Translations under genes and position numbers: made by a program
Assembly: GCF_026153205.1 (NCBI RefSeq)
Contig: NZ_JAPFBW010000027.1
Span: 1-64,000 of the forward strand
Direction: 5' to 3'
From: Aquabacterium sp. A7-Y
Lineage (GTDB): Bacteria > Pseudomonadota > Gammaproteobacteria > Burkholderiales > Burkholderiaceae_C
DNA length: 64,000 nt
In this document: in pieces, positions 52,159 through 60,749 of the stretch
How positions within the stretch are numbered: the stretch's first letter is position 1
Layout of the letters: each line of letters opens with the position of its first letter
The notes under the pieces: model-generated
Database searches by the model: none
Told to the model about the DNA's origin: nothing
What the model saw: only the letters and a program-made list of their open reading frames with translations

Positions 52159-53330
52159 CGGTCGGACTCCTCGGTCTCGTCGTCAACGACGGTCTTGCCG
52201 TGGTGCGGGTCGAGCTCGACCGGCACGTTGAGCTCGGGCAGTGCGCCGGGCATGGTGCCCCGGCCGCTCATCGCGGCGCGCAGCTGGTAGACATAGGCCA
52301 GCACCTGGGCCACGGCGCTGTAGAGCGCCATCGGGATCTCGCCGTCCACTTCGGCATGGGCATAGAGGGCACGCGCCAGCATGGGGGCCTGCAGCACCGG
52401 CACCTTGTGGTCGCGCGCCAGGTCGCGGATCTGCATCGCGAGCAGGTCGGCGCCCTTGGCGACGACGCGCGGGGCGGCCATCTTGCCTTCCTCGTACTTG
52501 AGGGCGACGGCATAGTGGGTCGGGTTCATCACGACCAGGTCGGCGCGCGGCACCGCGGCCATCATGCGGCGGCGGGTCATCTCGCGCATGCGCGCCTTCA
52601 TCTTGGCCTTGACTTCCTGGTTGCCCTCGGCCTCCTTGAACTCCTGCTTGGCTTCCTGGTGCGACATCTTCAGCTGCTTCATCAGCTTGTGACGCTGGAT
52701 GGGGATGTCGATGGCGGCCACCACACCCAGCACCAGCAACATCAGCCCCAGGCCCTTGAACAGGATGCCGGCGAGGCTGGCGACGGCGGCGGGCAGCGCC
52801 ATGCCGAGGGCGGCCTGGAAGGTGTCGATCTGGGAGCGCAGGTAGAACGCGCCCACGGTGCCGATCAGCAGCGCCAGGCCGCAGGCCTTGAGCGCTTCCA
52901 TCAGCTGGTCCTTGCCGACCATGCGCATCAGGCCGCTGAGCGGGTTGAGCTTGGAGAACTTGGGCGCGATGGGTTTGAGGGTCCAGTTCCAGCCGCCGGA
53001 GGCGAGGTTGCCAACAATGGCGACCAGACTCATCACGGCGCCCACCGGCAGCACCACCCAGAGGTATTTCAAGGTCGCCTCGCCGAGGCGTTCGCCCATC
53101 TGGGCGCCGGAGGACACGTCCTGGAGGCCGAAACTCAGGCCGCTGGCCAGCAGCGCCTGCATCCAGCGGGCCATCCAGGGAGCGGCGACCGTCAGCACGG
53201 CGACGCCGGCACCGACGATCAGGAAATGGCCCAGCATGCGCGATCGCGCAACCTGGCCTTCCTCTCGGGCCTTGCGGATCTTTCGTTCCGAGGCTGGGAG
53301 GTTGCGGTCCTGTTGGTCTTGGTCGGCCAT
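52155..53330 (-). CDS. flhB: Flagellar export switch protein FlhB
   Basis: 391 aa with four membrane helices (about 33-52, 88-112, 146-166 and 183-208) and a cytoplasmic domain carrying the self-cleaving NPTH motif at 269-272, exactly as in Salmonella FlhB. Cleavage switches export from rod/hook to filament substrates. The start MADQDQQDRN at 53330 has only a weak ribosome-binding site. First gene of the flhB-flhA-flhF-flhG-fliA operon. The C-terminal 35 residues are acidic and lineage-specific. Confidence 0.96.
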   Translation of the reverse strand: MADQDQQDRNLPASERKIRKAREEGQVARSRMLGHFLIVGAGVAVLTVAAPWMARWMQALLASGLSFGLQDVSSGAQMGERLGEATLKYLWVVLPVGAVMSLVAIVGNLASGGWNWTLKPIAPKFSKLNPLSGLMRMVGKDQLMEALKACGLALLIGTVGAFYLRSQIDTFQAALGMALPAAVASLAGILFKGLGLMLLVLGVVAAIDIPIQRHKLMKQLKMSHQEAKQEFKEAEGNQEVKAKMKARMREMTRRRMMAAVPRADLVVMNPTHYAVALKYEEGKMAAPRVVAKGADLLAMQIRDLARDHKVPVLQAPMLARALYAHAEVDGEIPMALYSAVAQVLAYVYQLRAAMSGRGTMPGALPELNVPVELDPHHGKTVVDDETEESDR

Positions 53331-53559
53331 GGCTGGGGGTTATCGGGGTCCCGCCATTGTCGAAAAGCAGGACGATTTCTTGAGGGGGAATAGAGGGGGG
53401 AAAAGGGGGCTGTTCTACGCGGTGTCGGCAGGCTGTCCAGCCCGGGGCGGAGTCGCTGCTTCCTTCCATCGTGCAACGATGGGCGGCCGCAAAACTGTTA
53501 CGCTGACACACAATCCTCCACGTCCCGGTCCCTCAACTGCACCGTAGAAAGAAACGACC

Positions 53560-53700
53560 ATGCCCAAAGGCCAGCAACGCAGCAACAAGGAAGCCAAGAA
53601 GCCGAAAAAGGACGACTCGAAGTCCAAGCCCTTGTCATCGGCTGCCGTGATGCCTTCCATCACGACCGTGGTACCTGACCGCAGCAAGAAGAAAAAATGA
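53560..53700 (+). CDS. Small lysine-rich conserved hypothetical protein
   Basis: 46 aa starting MPKGQQRSNKEAKKPKKDDS and ending DRSKKKK, with GAAAGAAACGACC just before the ATG. About one third of the residues are lysine or arginine. Similar short lysine-rich proteins with an RSNKEAKKPKK-like start occur in Burkholderiales, to my knowledge without assigned function; nucleic-acid or ribosome binding is possible. It lies between the flhB promoter region and the flhDC terminator and faces flhC. Confidence 0.65.
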   Translation: MPKGQQRSNKEAKKPKKDDSKSKPLSSAAVMPSITTVVPDRSKKKK

Positions 53701-53796
53701 GGTGGCCGGGCCAGTTCGACGGGCCCCGGCTGATCCCTTGCGCGCGAGGTATTCCCGAACCAGGCGGGTGGTCTCCCTGTCCGCTTCCGCCCTCCC

Positions 53797-53830
53797 AAAA
53801 AAAAAACGGGCTCTCACAAGGAGAGCCCGT
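53797..53830 (-). terminator. Strong intrinsic terminator of flhDC
   Basis: Perfect ten-base stem (ACGGGCTCTC with GAGAGCCCGT) and five-base loop, followed on the minus strand by ten T residues. It lies about 90 bp after the flhC stop and is the clearest terminator in the window. Confidence 0.92.
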
Positions 53831-53922
53831 AGAACGCAGCAGAACTGCGGCTTCTCAGGAGGAACTACACAACAAGCAACAACAACAATTTCCCAACGTC
53901 GTCAACGAAAAACGGCAGCGTT

Positions 53923-54462
53923 TCAGTGATCAATCTGCAGGCCGCCAGCGGCCTTGCCCTTGCCGGCGCGGGCCGGCGGGTTGCACATGCCGCACACGAA
54001 GTGCTTGGCAATCTCGTGCGGGTACGTGACGAAGTGGCCGCCGCACTTGGAGCACTTGGTCAAGGTCAGCATGCCGTTGTCGATGAACTTCACCAGGCGC
54101 CAGGCCCGTGTCACCGACAGCAGCGGCTCCAGCCCCTGCGCCTGGGTCTGCTCCAGGTACAGCCGGTAGGCCTTGATGATGGTGTCGACCTCGTCGATCT
54201 CCGCCACCTTGTTCAGGTACTCGTGGATGTTCAGGAACAGCGAGGCATGGATGTTCGGCTGCCAGGTCATGAACCAGTCGGTGGAGAACGGCAGCTGGCC
54301 CTTCGACGGCGACTTGCCCGACACCTCCTTGTACAGGCGCAGCAGGCGCTCGTAGGACATGTCGGTCTCGGACTCCAGCACCTGCAGGCGGGCACCCAGC
54401 TGGATCAGCGTGACGGCACGTTCGATCTGCTTGGCTTCGGTCAGGATGCTCTTGCTACGCAT
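53923..54462 (-). CDS. flhC: Flagellar master regulator subunit FlhC
   Basis: 179 aa. The start at 54462 (MRSKSILTEAKQIERAVTLI) matches the family; the upstream extension to 54495 is not conserved. Four cysteines at 137, 140, 157 and 160 (CSKCGG and CGMC) form the FlhC zinc site. FlhC with FlhD makes the activator of class II flagellar operons, here flgB, flgA and flhB. It follows flhD by 62 bp and is closed by the strong terminator at 53797-53830. Confidence 0.96.
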   Translation of the reverse strand: MRSKSILTEAKQIERAVTLIQLGARLQVLESETDMSYERLLRLYKEVSGKSPSKGQLPFSTDWFMTWQPNIHASLFLNIHEYLNKVAEIDEVDTIIKAYRLYLEQTQAQGLEPLLSVTRAWRLVKFIDNGMLTLTKCSKCGGHFVTYPHEIAKHFVCGMCNPPARAGKGKAAGGLQIDH

Positions 54463-54524
54463 GGGCGGGGTCCGTATCTGGATAAAAAGGGCCAACAGGA
54501 ACTGGATCGAATCAGGCGCGGGAC

Positions 54525-54854
54525 TCAGGCCGCTTCCTGGTGCCGGCCGGCCAGCACGATGGCGGCATGCAGGCGCGAGGTGGCGTCGTTCGCGGCCGCC
54601 TTGCCGTGGTTGCTCAAGAGGCCCCAGACCAGTTCGTCATCGAACCGGAAGCGACACAGCAAGGTGTTGCCCGAGGCGATCTTCATCATCTGCGCGGGGC
54701 TCAGCACCGCCAGCAGGTCGGCGGTGTCTTCCGACACGCCCAGGCGGTAGAGGGCCTGTTCGCGGTCGCTACGGATCAGGTTCTGCGCCAGCATCAGGTA
54801 GGACAGGTTGGCTTCGCGGATCTCGCTGAGGATCTGGTCGGTGGTGGTGGTCAT
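54525..54854 (-). CDS. flhD: Flagellar master regulator subunit FlhD
   Basis: 109 aa from ATG 54854, with GAGGAG eight bases upstream. Motifs SEIREANLSYLMLAQNLIRS, DREQALYRLGV and LLCRFRFDDELVWGLL are those of FlhD. It forms the FlhD4C2 complex with FlhC. The class I promoter should lie in the 339 bp upstream, which it shares with a divergent glycosyltransferase gene. Confidence 0.96.
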   Translation of the reverse strand: MTTTTDQILSEIREANLSYLMLAQNLIRSDREQALYRLGVSEDTADLLAVLSPAQMMKIASGNTLLCRFRFDDELVWGLLSNHGKAAANDATSRLHAAIVLAGRHQEAA

Positions 54855-55193
54855 CGTGAACTCCTCGTCGTCTGTCCTGAACTGCTGGAACTGGGGTGCA
54901 AACCGGGGCTTGCTCGATGGAATGAATTCTGGCGGCCGCACCTCGAGCGAAACATCAGGCCGCTTCTGTGTGCCGCGTCGCCCCGCCCCATCCCCGCTGT
55001 CAGGCGACTTCCTACACGGCGGCGGCAAGCACCCCGCTTTTCCGCCTCAGGTCGGCCCGCCCGGTGCCGGGGCCAACCCCCCTGGAGACGGCCACCTGCG
55101 CCAATTCGGGGGCAAAAGCGGCGCTGATCGGCGCTTCACCGCAGCCGACGCTTTCGATAATCGGCGTCAACACCCTCCCCAAGGCCCGCCCCG
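54855..55193. other. Divergent regulatory region between flhD and the glycosyltransferase gene
   Basis: 339 bp without a gene. It must contain the flhDC promoter and that of the plus-strand glycosyltransferase. A TTCGATAA box at 55153-55160 resembles a sigma-28 -10 element but has no matching -35 at the right distance. No operator was identified. Confidence 0.6.
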
Positions 55194-56432
55194 ATGAACC
55201 GCCCCCTCGTCAGCTTCTGCGTCCCCACCTACAACCGCAGCCGGTATCTCGAATCGCTGCTGGACATGCTGGTGACCCAGCTGGCGGAATTCCCCTATTC
55301 GTATGAGGTGTTCGTCTCCGACAATGCCTCGACCGACACCACGCCCGAAGTGGTCGAGTCGTTCCGCGAACGCTTGCCGATCCGCTACACCCGCCACGAC
55401 GAGAACCGTGGCGGCCCCGCCAACTGGCAACACGTGATGTCGCAGGCACGCGGCACCTACCTGATCTATCTGGCCGACGACGATGCGCTGCTCGGTGACC
55501 GGGTCGCGGACGTCATCGCGCGCCTGGAGCAAAACCCCGACGTCGGCATCGCCTATGCGCCGTGGATGCTCTACGACCTCGTTGCCGGCGAGCCCAAAGG
55601 GCAGTTCTACCGTCAGGACCGCGACTTGCGCATCGAGCGCGGCGACCAGCGGGCACTGCTCGACGCTTTGCTGCGCCACGCCGTGTTCCCCGAGATCTAC
55701 GTGTGTCGCCGCGAGCTGCTGGCCCAGGTGAAGCCGCGCATCCATGAGCAGGCTTTCTATGCCTTCGTGCATGCGTCCGAGTTCCTCGAACGCGCCGGCG
55801 TGCTGCTACTGAAAGACCCGTTCTACGTCTCGATCACGCGCTACTTCGCCGACACGCCGCAACGCACCCAAGCCGGCGGCGAGGAAGCGGAATACGCCTG
55901 GGACCGCTACCGTGGCGGCCTCGAATACATCCTGTCGCGCGCCTGTGCGACCACCACGGCGATGGGCGACGCCGAACGCATCGGTTTTTCGCTGCGCATC
56001 CAGGACCTGATCGCGCAGCGCATCTCGGTCGCCGTGCGGCTGCGGCACCGCGGCGGCCGCAATGCGGTGGAAACCTACTACCTGGCCTCACGGCTGCGCG
56101 CCTTGGGCGCCCAGAAGCTGCTGCCGGTGCCGATGGAAACGCTGCGCGCCCGCGCCGCGATGGACTTCCTGCTGCACGACCCCGAACTCAATCGTGGCGT
56201 CGGGGCGCTCGCCTTTGCCGGCGAGGTCGAGCCGGCGCTGCGCGAGTATGTCGAGGCCCATGCGACGCGGCCGCTGCACTTCCTGGGCCGCGGGGCCCCC
56301 TTGGGCGAACTGCGCGACACGCTGGTGCTGGCGCGCGGCAGCTACACGCCCGACCTGAGCGCCGACGCCTTGCAGGCGGCGAACGTGCGGGTCGTCGCCG
56401 AAGCGGAACTGATGCAGAAGTTCCCCGGCTGA
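55194..56432 (+). CDS. Family 2 glycosyltransferase
   Basis: 412 aa. The GT-A start VSFCVPTYNRSRYLESLLDM, VFVSDNASTDTT and the DXD-like metal site YLADDDALLGD (residues about 96-106) define a GT2 enzyme transferring a sugar from a nucleotide donor. The C-terminal 200 residues are not recognised and may bind the acceptor. It has no membrane helix. It is divergent from flhD and converges with the sugar cluster, so flagellin or another surface polymer may be the acceptor. Confidence 0.88.
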   Translation: MNRPLVSFCVPTYNRSRYLESLLDMLVTQLAEFPYSYEVFVSDNASTDTTPEVVESFRERLPIRYTRHDENRGGPANWQHVMSQARGTYLIYLADDDALLGDRVADVIARLEQNPDVGIAYAPWMLYDLVAGEPKGQFYRQDRDLRIERGDQRALLDALLRHAVFPEIYVCRRELLAQVKPRIHEQAFYAFVHASEFLERAGVLLLKDPFYVSITRYFADTPQRTQAGGEEAEYAWDRYRGGLEYILSRACATTTAMGDAERIGFSLRIQDLIAQRISVAVRLRHRGGRNAVETYYLASRLRALGAQKLLPVPMETLRARAAMDFLLHDPELNRGVGALAFAGEVEPALREYVEAHATRPLHFLGRGAPLGELRDTLVLARGSYTPDLSADALQAANVRVVAEAELMQKFPG

Positions 56433-56441
56433 CCCCAGCCC

Positions 56442-57176
56442 TCAGCGCACCCGCTTCAAATAGCCATCCGGCGCCACCGTGACCAGCAGTTTGGCCTGCA
56501 GGTCGGCGTCGATCTCAAAATGCGGGTCGCGTTTCAGGTACTCCCACACGGCGGTCTTCGGGTTGTTGCCGACGTCCCACGGGCGGTTCGGGTACAAGGC
56601 CGGCGGCAGGTCCTCCACCACCGTGTCGTACACCACGCAATAGCTGCCCACGCTCACCAAGCCGGCATACGCGTCCAGCTCGGCCAACACATGGTCGTGC
56701 GTGTGGTTGGAGTCGAGCACCACCATCACGCTGCGCGCGCCCTCGGCCTCGCGCTTGACCTGCGCGACGGTCTCGGGCGCAATGCTCGACCCCTCGATCA
56801 GCGTGATGCGTTTTTTCATCGGATGGGCTTCGAGCGCAGCCCGGTTGTGCGGGCGGATCTCGATGTCGATGCCCAGCACCCGGCCCTTGCCGATCAGCTC
56901 CAGCAGCGACGCGTAGTACACCAGCGAGCCGCCGTGGGCGATGCCGGTCTCGATGATCAGGTCGGGCTGCACCGACCAGATCAGCTCCTGCATCGCCATC
57001 ATGTCCTGCGGGTACTGGATGATGGGCCGGCCCATCCAGCTGAAGTTGTACGAGTAGCGGTGCTTCAGCGTGTCGCGCAGCCAGATGCGCGACAGGTCCT
57101 GCATGTCGCGGTCCTGCTTCAGGCCCTCGATGTTGCGCTGCACCTCCTGACGGAACTGCTCAATGGGGTCGTCCAT
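56442..57176 (-). CDS. CmcI-like (cephalosporin hydroxylase family) methyltransferase
   Basis: 244 aa. The sequence FSWMGRPIIQYPQDMMAMQE, then LIIETGIAHGGSLVYYASLL (SAM-binding motif I) and VLDSNHTHDHVLAELDAY is typical of this family, whose members in surface-glycan loci are thought to O-methylate sugars. The start at 57176 is preceded by AAGGA and overlaps the acyltransferase end by 17 bp. It is the last gene of the minus-strand sugar cluster. Despite the family name, hydroxylation is not expected. Confidence 0.82.
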   Translation of the reverse strand: MDDPIEQFRQEVQRNIEGLKQDRDMQDLSRIWLRDTLKHRYSYNFSWMGRPIIQYPQDMMAMQELIWSVQPDLIIETGIAHGGSLVYYASLLELIGKGRVLGIDIEIRPHNRAALEAHPMKKRITLIEGSSIAPETVAQVKREAEGARSVMVVLDSNHTHDHVLAELDAYAGLVSVGSYCVVYDTVVEDLPPALYPNRPWDVGNNPKTAVWEYLKRDPHFEIDADLQAKLLVTVAPDGYLKRVR

Positions 57177-57852
57177 GTCCTGGCTTCCTTTCTTCAGAGA
57201 TCGCTTTCCTCGCCAGCGGGCGGGCCGGGGAGCCGACCACCGTCGCGCCGGCCGGCACGTCGCGCGTGACGACCGCGCCAGCACCGACCACCGCGTCGGG
57301 ACCGATGCGCAGGCGCGGCAAGACCACCGCGCCGGTGCCGATGAACACGCGGTCGCCCACCGTGATCTCACCGGCCAGCCGGGCGCCGGGGCCGATGTGC
57401 ACGCCGTCGCCGATCTGGCAGTCATGGTCGACCGAGGCCGCGGTGTTGACGATCACGCCGCGCCCCAGCTTCGCATGGCTGCAGACGCTGGCCTGCGCCA
57501 GCACCTGGCAGCCTTGGCCGACCCAGGCATCGACCGCGACGAAGGCGGTCCGGTGCACGATGGTCGCGGCACGCAAACCAAGGTTGAGCAGCAGGTCCAT
57601 CAGCGCGATGCGGTCGGCGCCATGGCCACCTCCCACGGCGACCGCGAACCACAGCGGCAGCCGCGGGCCGCGTGCCTGCAGCCATTGCTTCAGGCCGCCC
57701 TCGCCCAGCAGCACCGGCACGCCCGGCAGCGGCGGCGGCACCGGGCGGTTGTCGACCAGCGCCACCAGGCGCAGCGGCGTGCCGTGCAAGGCCTCGTCGA
57801 GCACCTTGGCCTGGCCGGTGGCGCCCCAGAACAGGATGTCCTGCTTCATCAT
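57160..57852 (-). CDS. NeuD/PglD-like sugar O- or N-acyltransferase
   Basis: 230 aa. The N-terminal Rossmann-like domain (ILFWGATGQAKVLDEAL) resembles PglD_N. The C-terminal left-handed beta helix of hexapeptide repeats has the catalytic histidine in VDHDCQIGDG and repeats such as IGPGARLAG and VFIGTGAVV. Enzymes of this type acylate the amino group made by a preceding DegT aminotransferase, which is the upstream gene (8 bp apart). The start MMKQDILFWG at 57852 was chosen; a longer frame would overlap that gene. Confidence 0.88.
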   Translation of the reverse strand: MMKQDILFWGATGQAKVLDEALHGTPLRLVALVDNRPVPPPLPGVPVLLGEGGLKQWLQARGPRLPLWFAVAVGGGHGADRIALMDLLLNLGLRAATIVHRTAFVAVDAWVGQGCQVLAQASVCSHAKLGRGVIVNTAASVDHDCQIGDGVHIGPGARLAGEITVGDRVFIGTGAVVLPRLRIGPDAVVGAGAVVTRDVPAGATVVGSPARPLARKAISEERKPGHGRPH

Positions 57853-57859
57853 CTCTGGT

Positions 57860-58963
57860 TCAGGCCCGGACATGCCGCTCCACCACCGCGCACACACGCT
57901 CGATCTCCGCCTCGCTCAGGTCGTGGTAGCTGGGCAGGTTGCACGCCCGCCCATACAGTCCGTAGCTCACGGTGTGGGCCGGGCACGGCTCGAACATCGG
58001 CAGCATGCTCAAGGGCCAGAAGAACACGCGCCCGTCGATGTGGTGCGCCTTGAAGTCGGCCAGTAAAGCCTCGCGGTCGAAGTCCACGCCTGCGTCGACG
58101 ACGATGCTCGGCATCCAATAGCCGTTGACGGTGCCGTCGGGCTGCGGGTTCATCGTCAAGGGCAGCTGCGACAGCCGTTCAGCGTACGCGTGGAAGACCG
58201 CCCGCTTGGCCGCGATCAGCTCGTCGAGGCGCTCGACCTGGGCGCACCCCACGGCCGCCTGCAGATTGCTCATCTTGTACTTGAAGCCCAGCACATCGGG
58301 CCAGAACTGGCGCGGCTGCTTCGGCGAGCGGCCGTGGTTGCTGAGGCACAGCACGCGCTCGTGGAGCGCTTCGTCGTGGGTCACGAACATGCCGCCTTCG
58401 CCGGTCGTCATGGTCTTGGTGCCATGGAACGAGAAGGTGCCGAACGCGCCCATCGAGCCGGCGCAGCGCGTCAGCCAGCGCGAGCCGATCGCTTCGGCGG
58501 CGTCTTCGATGATCGGGATACCGTGCCGCTGGCCGATCGCGAGCAGCGCCGTCATGTCGCACAGGTTGCCGTACAGGTGGGTCGCGATGATGGCCTTGGT
58601 GCGTGGCGTGATCGCCGCCTCCGCCTGGACCGGGTCGATGCACCAGGTGTCGGGCAGCACGTCGACCAGCACCGGCGTGGCGCCGAGGTGGCGCACCGGC
58701 GCCACCGTCGCGATCCAGTTGATGTCGGCCAGGATCACCTCGTCGCCGGCGCCGATGCCCAGCGCCGCCAGGCCCATGTGCATCGCGCCGGTGCAGCTCG
58801 AGGTCGCGATCGCGTGCGGCACGCCCAGGTGGGCTTTGAATCCGGCTTCGAAGCGGTGGATGTACTCGTAGCAGCGCTCGCCCCAGCCGTTGCGGGCCGC
58901 ATCGGTGACGTATGCGACCTCCAGCTCGGTGATCGACGGCTTGGTGTAGTGGATGCGGTTCAT
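57860..58963 (-). CDS. DegT/DnrJ/EryC1 family PLP-dependent sugar aminotransferase
   Basis: 367 aa. The PLP lysine is K183 in FSFHGTKTMTTGEGG; EDAAEAIGS and GFKYKMSNLQAAVG are further family motifs. Because the lysine is present, this is an aminotransferase and not an RfbH-type dehydrase, which has histidine there. It probably aminates the 4-keto group of a CDP- or dTDP-linked sugar. Its ATG overlaps the methyltransferase stop (ATGA), and the acyltransferase follows. Confidence 0.9.
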   Translation of the reverse strand: MNRIHYTKPSITELEVAYVTDAARNGWGERCYEYIHRFEAGFKAHLGVPHAIATSSCTGAMHMGLAALGIGAGDEVILADINWIATVAPVRHLGATPVLVDVLPDTWCIDPVQAEAAITPRTKAIIATHLYGNLCDMTALLAIGQRHGIPIIEDAAEAIGSRWLTRCAGSMGAFGTFSFHGTKTMTTGEGGMFVTHDEALHERVLCLSNHGRSPKQPRQFWPDVLGFKYKMSNLQAAVGCAQVERLDELIAAKRAVFHAYAERLSQLPLTMNPQPDGTVNGYWMPSIVVDAGVDFDREALLADFKAHHIDGRVFFWPLSMLPMFEPCPAHTVSYGLYGRACNLPSYHDLSEAEIERVCAVVERHVRA

Positions 58964-60183
58964 GTCAGCTGCAGTCGCGGCACGGCGGTCGCGACGCGAC
59001 CGCCCCAGGCGCGGAGGTAGTCGAGCTGGGCGACGATTTCGGCGCGCAGATTCCAGGGCAGGATCAGCACCACGTCGGGCCGGTGCTCGCGCAAATGCGA
59101 CTCGTCCACCACCGGGATGCGCGAGCCCGGCAGAAAGCGGCCCTGCTTGTGCGGCGACGCATCGACCACGTAAGGCAGCAGGTCCGGCCGCACGCCGGCG
59201 TAGTTGAGCAAGGTATTGCCCTTCGCGGCGGCGCCGTAGGCGGCGACGCGGCGCCCGGCCCGTTTCTGCTCGATCAGGAAGGCGAGCAGGTCGTTCTTGA
59301 TGCGGTCGGCCTCGGCCTGCAGGCCTTGGTAGAACCCCGGCTGCATCATGCCGGCGTCGCTTTCGCACTGCAGCATCGCCGCCACCGAGGCCTCGGCCGG
59401 TCGCGCGTGGCCGCTGTGCTGGGCCCACACGCGCAGCGAGCCGCCGTGCGTGGACAGCGTCTCGACGTCCCAGACAGTGAGGCCGTGGGCCGCAAAGATG
59501 CGCTGGACGGTGTGGAAGGACAAGTACGAAAAATGCTCGTGATAGATCGTGTCGAACTGACACTGTTGCACGAGTTGCAGCAGATGTGGGAATTCGACGG
59601 TGACGCTGCCGTGCGGCGCCAACACCTCGCGCAGCCCGGCGACGAAATCGTTGATGTCGGGCACATGGGCGAGCACATTGTTGCCCAGCACCAGGTCGGC
59701 GCGTCGGCGCTCGGCGGCGAAGCGCCGCGCGAAGCTCACACCGAAAAACTCGCCTATCGTCTCGATGCCCCGGGCCCGCGCCACATCGGCGGTGCCGGCG
59801 GTGGGCTCGACCCCGACGCAAGGGATGCCGCGCTCCTGCACGTATTGCAGCAAATATCCGTCGTTCGACGCGACTTCCATCACCAGCGACTGCGGGCCCA
59901 GGCCGAGCCGCTGCGTCGCCTGCTCGACATAGGCGCGGGCGTGGGCGAGCCAGCTGCGCGAGTACGACGAGAAATAGACATAGTCGTCGGAGAACAAGGC
60001 GTCGTGGCGCTGCACCTCGTCCACCTGCACCAGGTGGCACATCGCGCAGGTGTACACCTTGAGCGGGAAGTGCAGTTCCGGCCGCACCAGGTCTTCCGGG
60101 CGCAGAAAGGCATTCGAGGGCGGCGCCGCGCCGAGGTCGATGAAGACGTCGCGCAGCGGGGCCTGGCAATGGCGGCACTTCAA
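58960..60183 (-). CDS. Sugar C-methyltransferase (zinc-binding N-terminus, SAM-dependent)
   Basis: 407 aa. An N-terminal zinc finger (C3, C6, C46 and C49, KCRHC and YTCAMCH) precedes a SAM domain with LVMEVASNDGYLL and a C-terminal domain with AYGAAAKGNTLLNY. This layout is that of NDP-hexose C-methyltransferases such as TylC3 and EvaC. I chose the TTG start at 60183 because AGGAG lies eight bases upstream and it overlaps the epimerase stop as TTGA; the ATG at 60216 lacks such a site. It overlaps the aminotransferase by four bases. Confidence 0.88.
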   Translation of the reverse strand: MKCRHCQAPLRDVFIDLGAAPPSNAFLRPEDLVRPELHFPLKVYTCAMCHLVQVDEVQRHDALFSDDYVYFSSYSRSWLAHARAYVEQATQRLGLGPQSLVMEVASNDGYLLQYVQERGIPCVGVEPTAGTADVARARGIETIGEFFGVSFARRFAAERRRADLVLGNNVLAHVPDINDFVAGLREVLAPHGSVTVEFPHLLQLVQQCQFDTIYHEHFSYLSFHTVQRIFAAHGLTVWDVETLSTHGGSLRVWAQHSGHARPAEASVAAMLQCESDAGMMQPGFYQGLQAEADRIKNDLLAFLIEQKRAGRRVAAYGAAAKGNTLLNYAGVRPDLLPYVVDASPHKQGRFLPGSRIPVVDESHLREHRPDVVLILPWNLRAEIVAQLDYLRAWGGRVATAVPRLQLT

Positions 60184-60749
60184 GACACAGCTCCTGCATG
60201 CAACGGCCGCGACCATTCGGCGAACGACGGCAGTGCGGCATCGCGCGGCGATACCAGTGTCACCGGCAGCGGCCAGGCGATCGCGAGATCGGGGTCGTCA
60301 TGGCGCACACCGGCTTCGCTGCCGCTGACGTGCGCTGCCGTGTGCTGATAGAGCAACTGCGCGTCGTCCTCCATCGCCTGGAAGCCGTGGGCGCAGCCTT
60401 CGGGAATGAACACCTGCACGCCGTTGTGCTCGGACATCTCCACCGCGTGCCAACGTCCATAGGTGGGCGAATCGGGCCGCAGGTCGACGGCGACGTCGTA
60501 GACCCGGCCGCGCAGGCAGCGGATCAACTTGGCCTCGGCGTGCGGGGCGCGCTGCAGATGCAGGCCGCGCACGGTACCGCGGCGCGCGGTGACGGAGTGG
60601 TTCACCTGGACGAAACGCAGGTCGGGCCGGATCGCCGCGCAGGCCTCGGCGCAGAACACGCGCGAGAAGCTGCCGCGCTCGTCGCGGCGCGCCAAGGTGT
60701 GCGCCACCCACATGCCGGGCAGCGGCGCCGGCCTCAGGTCCATCGTCAT
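60180..60749 (-). CDS. RfbC-like dTDP/CDP-4-dehydro-6-deoxyhexose 3,5-epimerase
   Basis: 189 aa cupin-fold protein. The catalytic histidine is in RGLHLQRAPH (H64), followed by KLIRCLRGRVYDVAVDLR and VFIPEGCAHGFQ, with a tyrosine near 134. It resembles RmlC, but in this cluster the substrate is more likely CDP-linked. The ATG at 60749 overlaps the dehydratase stop (ATGA). It may epimerise C3 and/or C5 before C-methylation. Confidence 0.88.
   Translation of the reverse strand: MTMDLRPAPLPGMWVAHTLARRDERGSFSRVFCAEACAAIRPDLRFVQVNHSVTARRGTVRGLHLQRAPHAEAKLIRCLRGRVYDVAVDLRPDSPTYGRWHAVEMSEHNGVQVFIPEGCAHGFQAMEDDAQLLYQHTAAHVSGSEAGVRHDDPDLAIAWPLPVTLVSPRDAALPSFAEWSRPLHAGAVS

Noticed and set aside
50683-52290. 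535-codon plus-strand frame opposite flhA and flhB
   Set aside because: Histidine-, glutamine- and arginine-rich shadow of flhA; no homology pattern or ribosome-binding site.
57860-58963. RfbH-type CDP-4-keto-6-deoxyglucose 3-dehydrase instead of an aminotransferase
   Set aside because: RfbH has histidine in place of the PLP lysine and Fe-S cysteines. Here K183 is present in FHGTKTMTTGEGG and no such cysteine cluster is seen.
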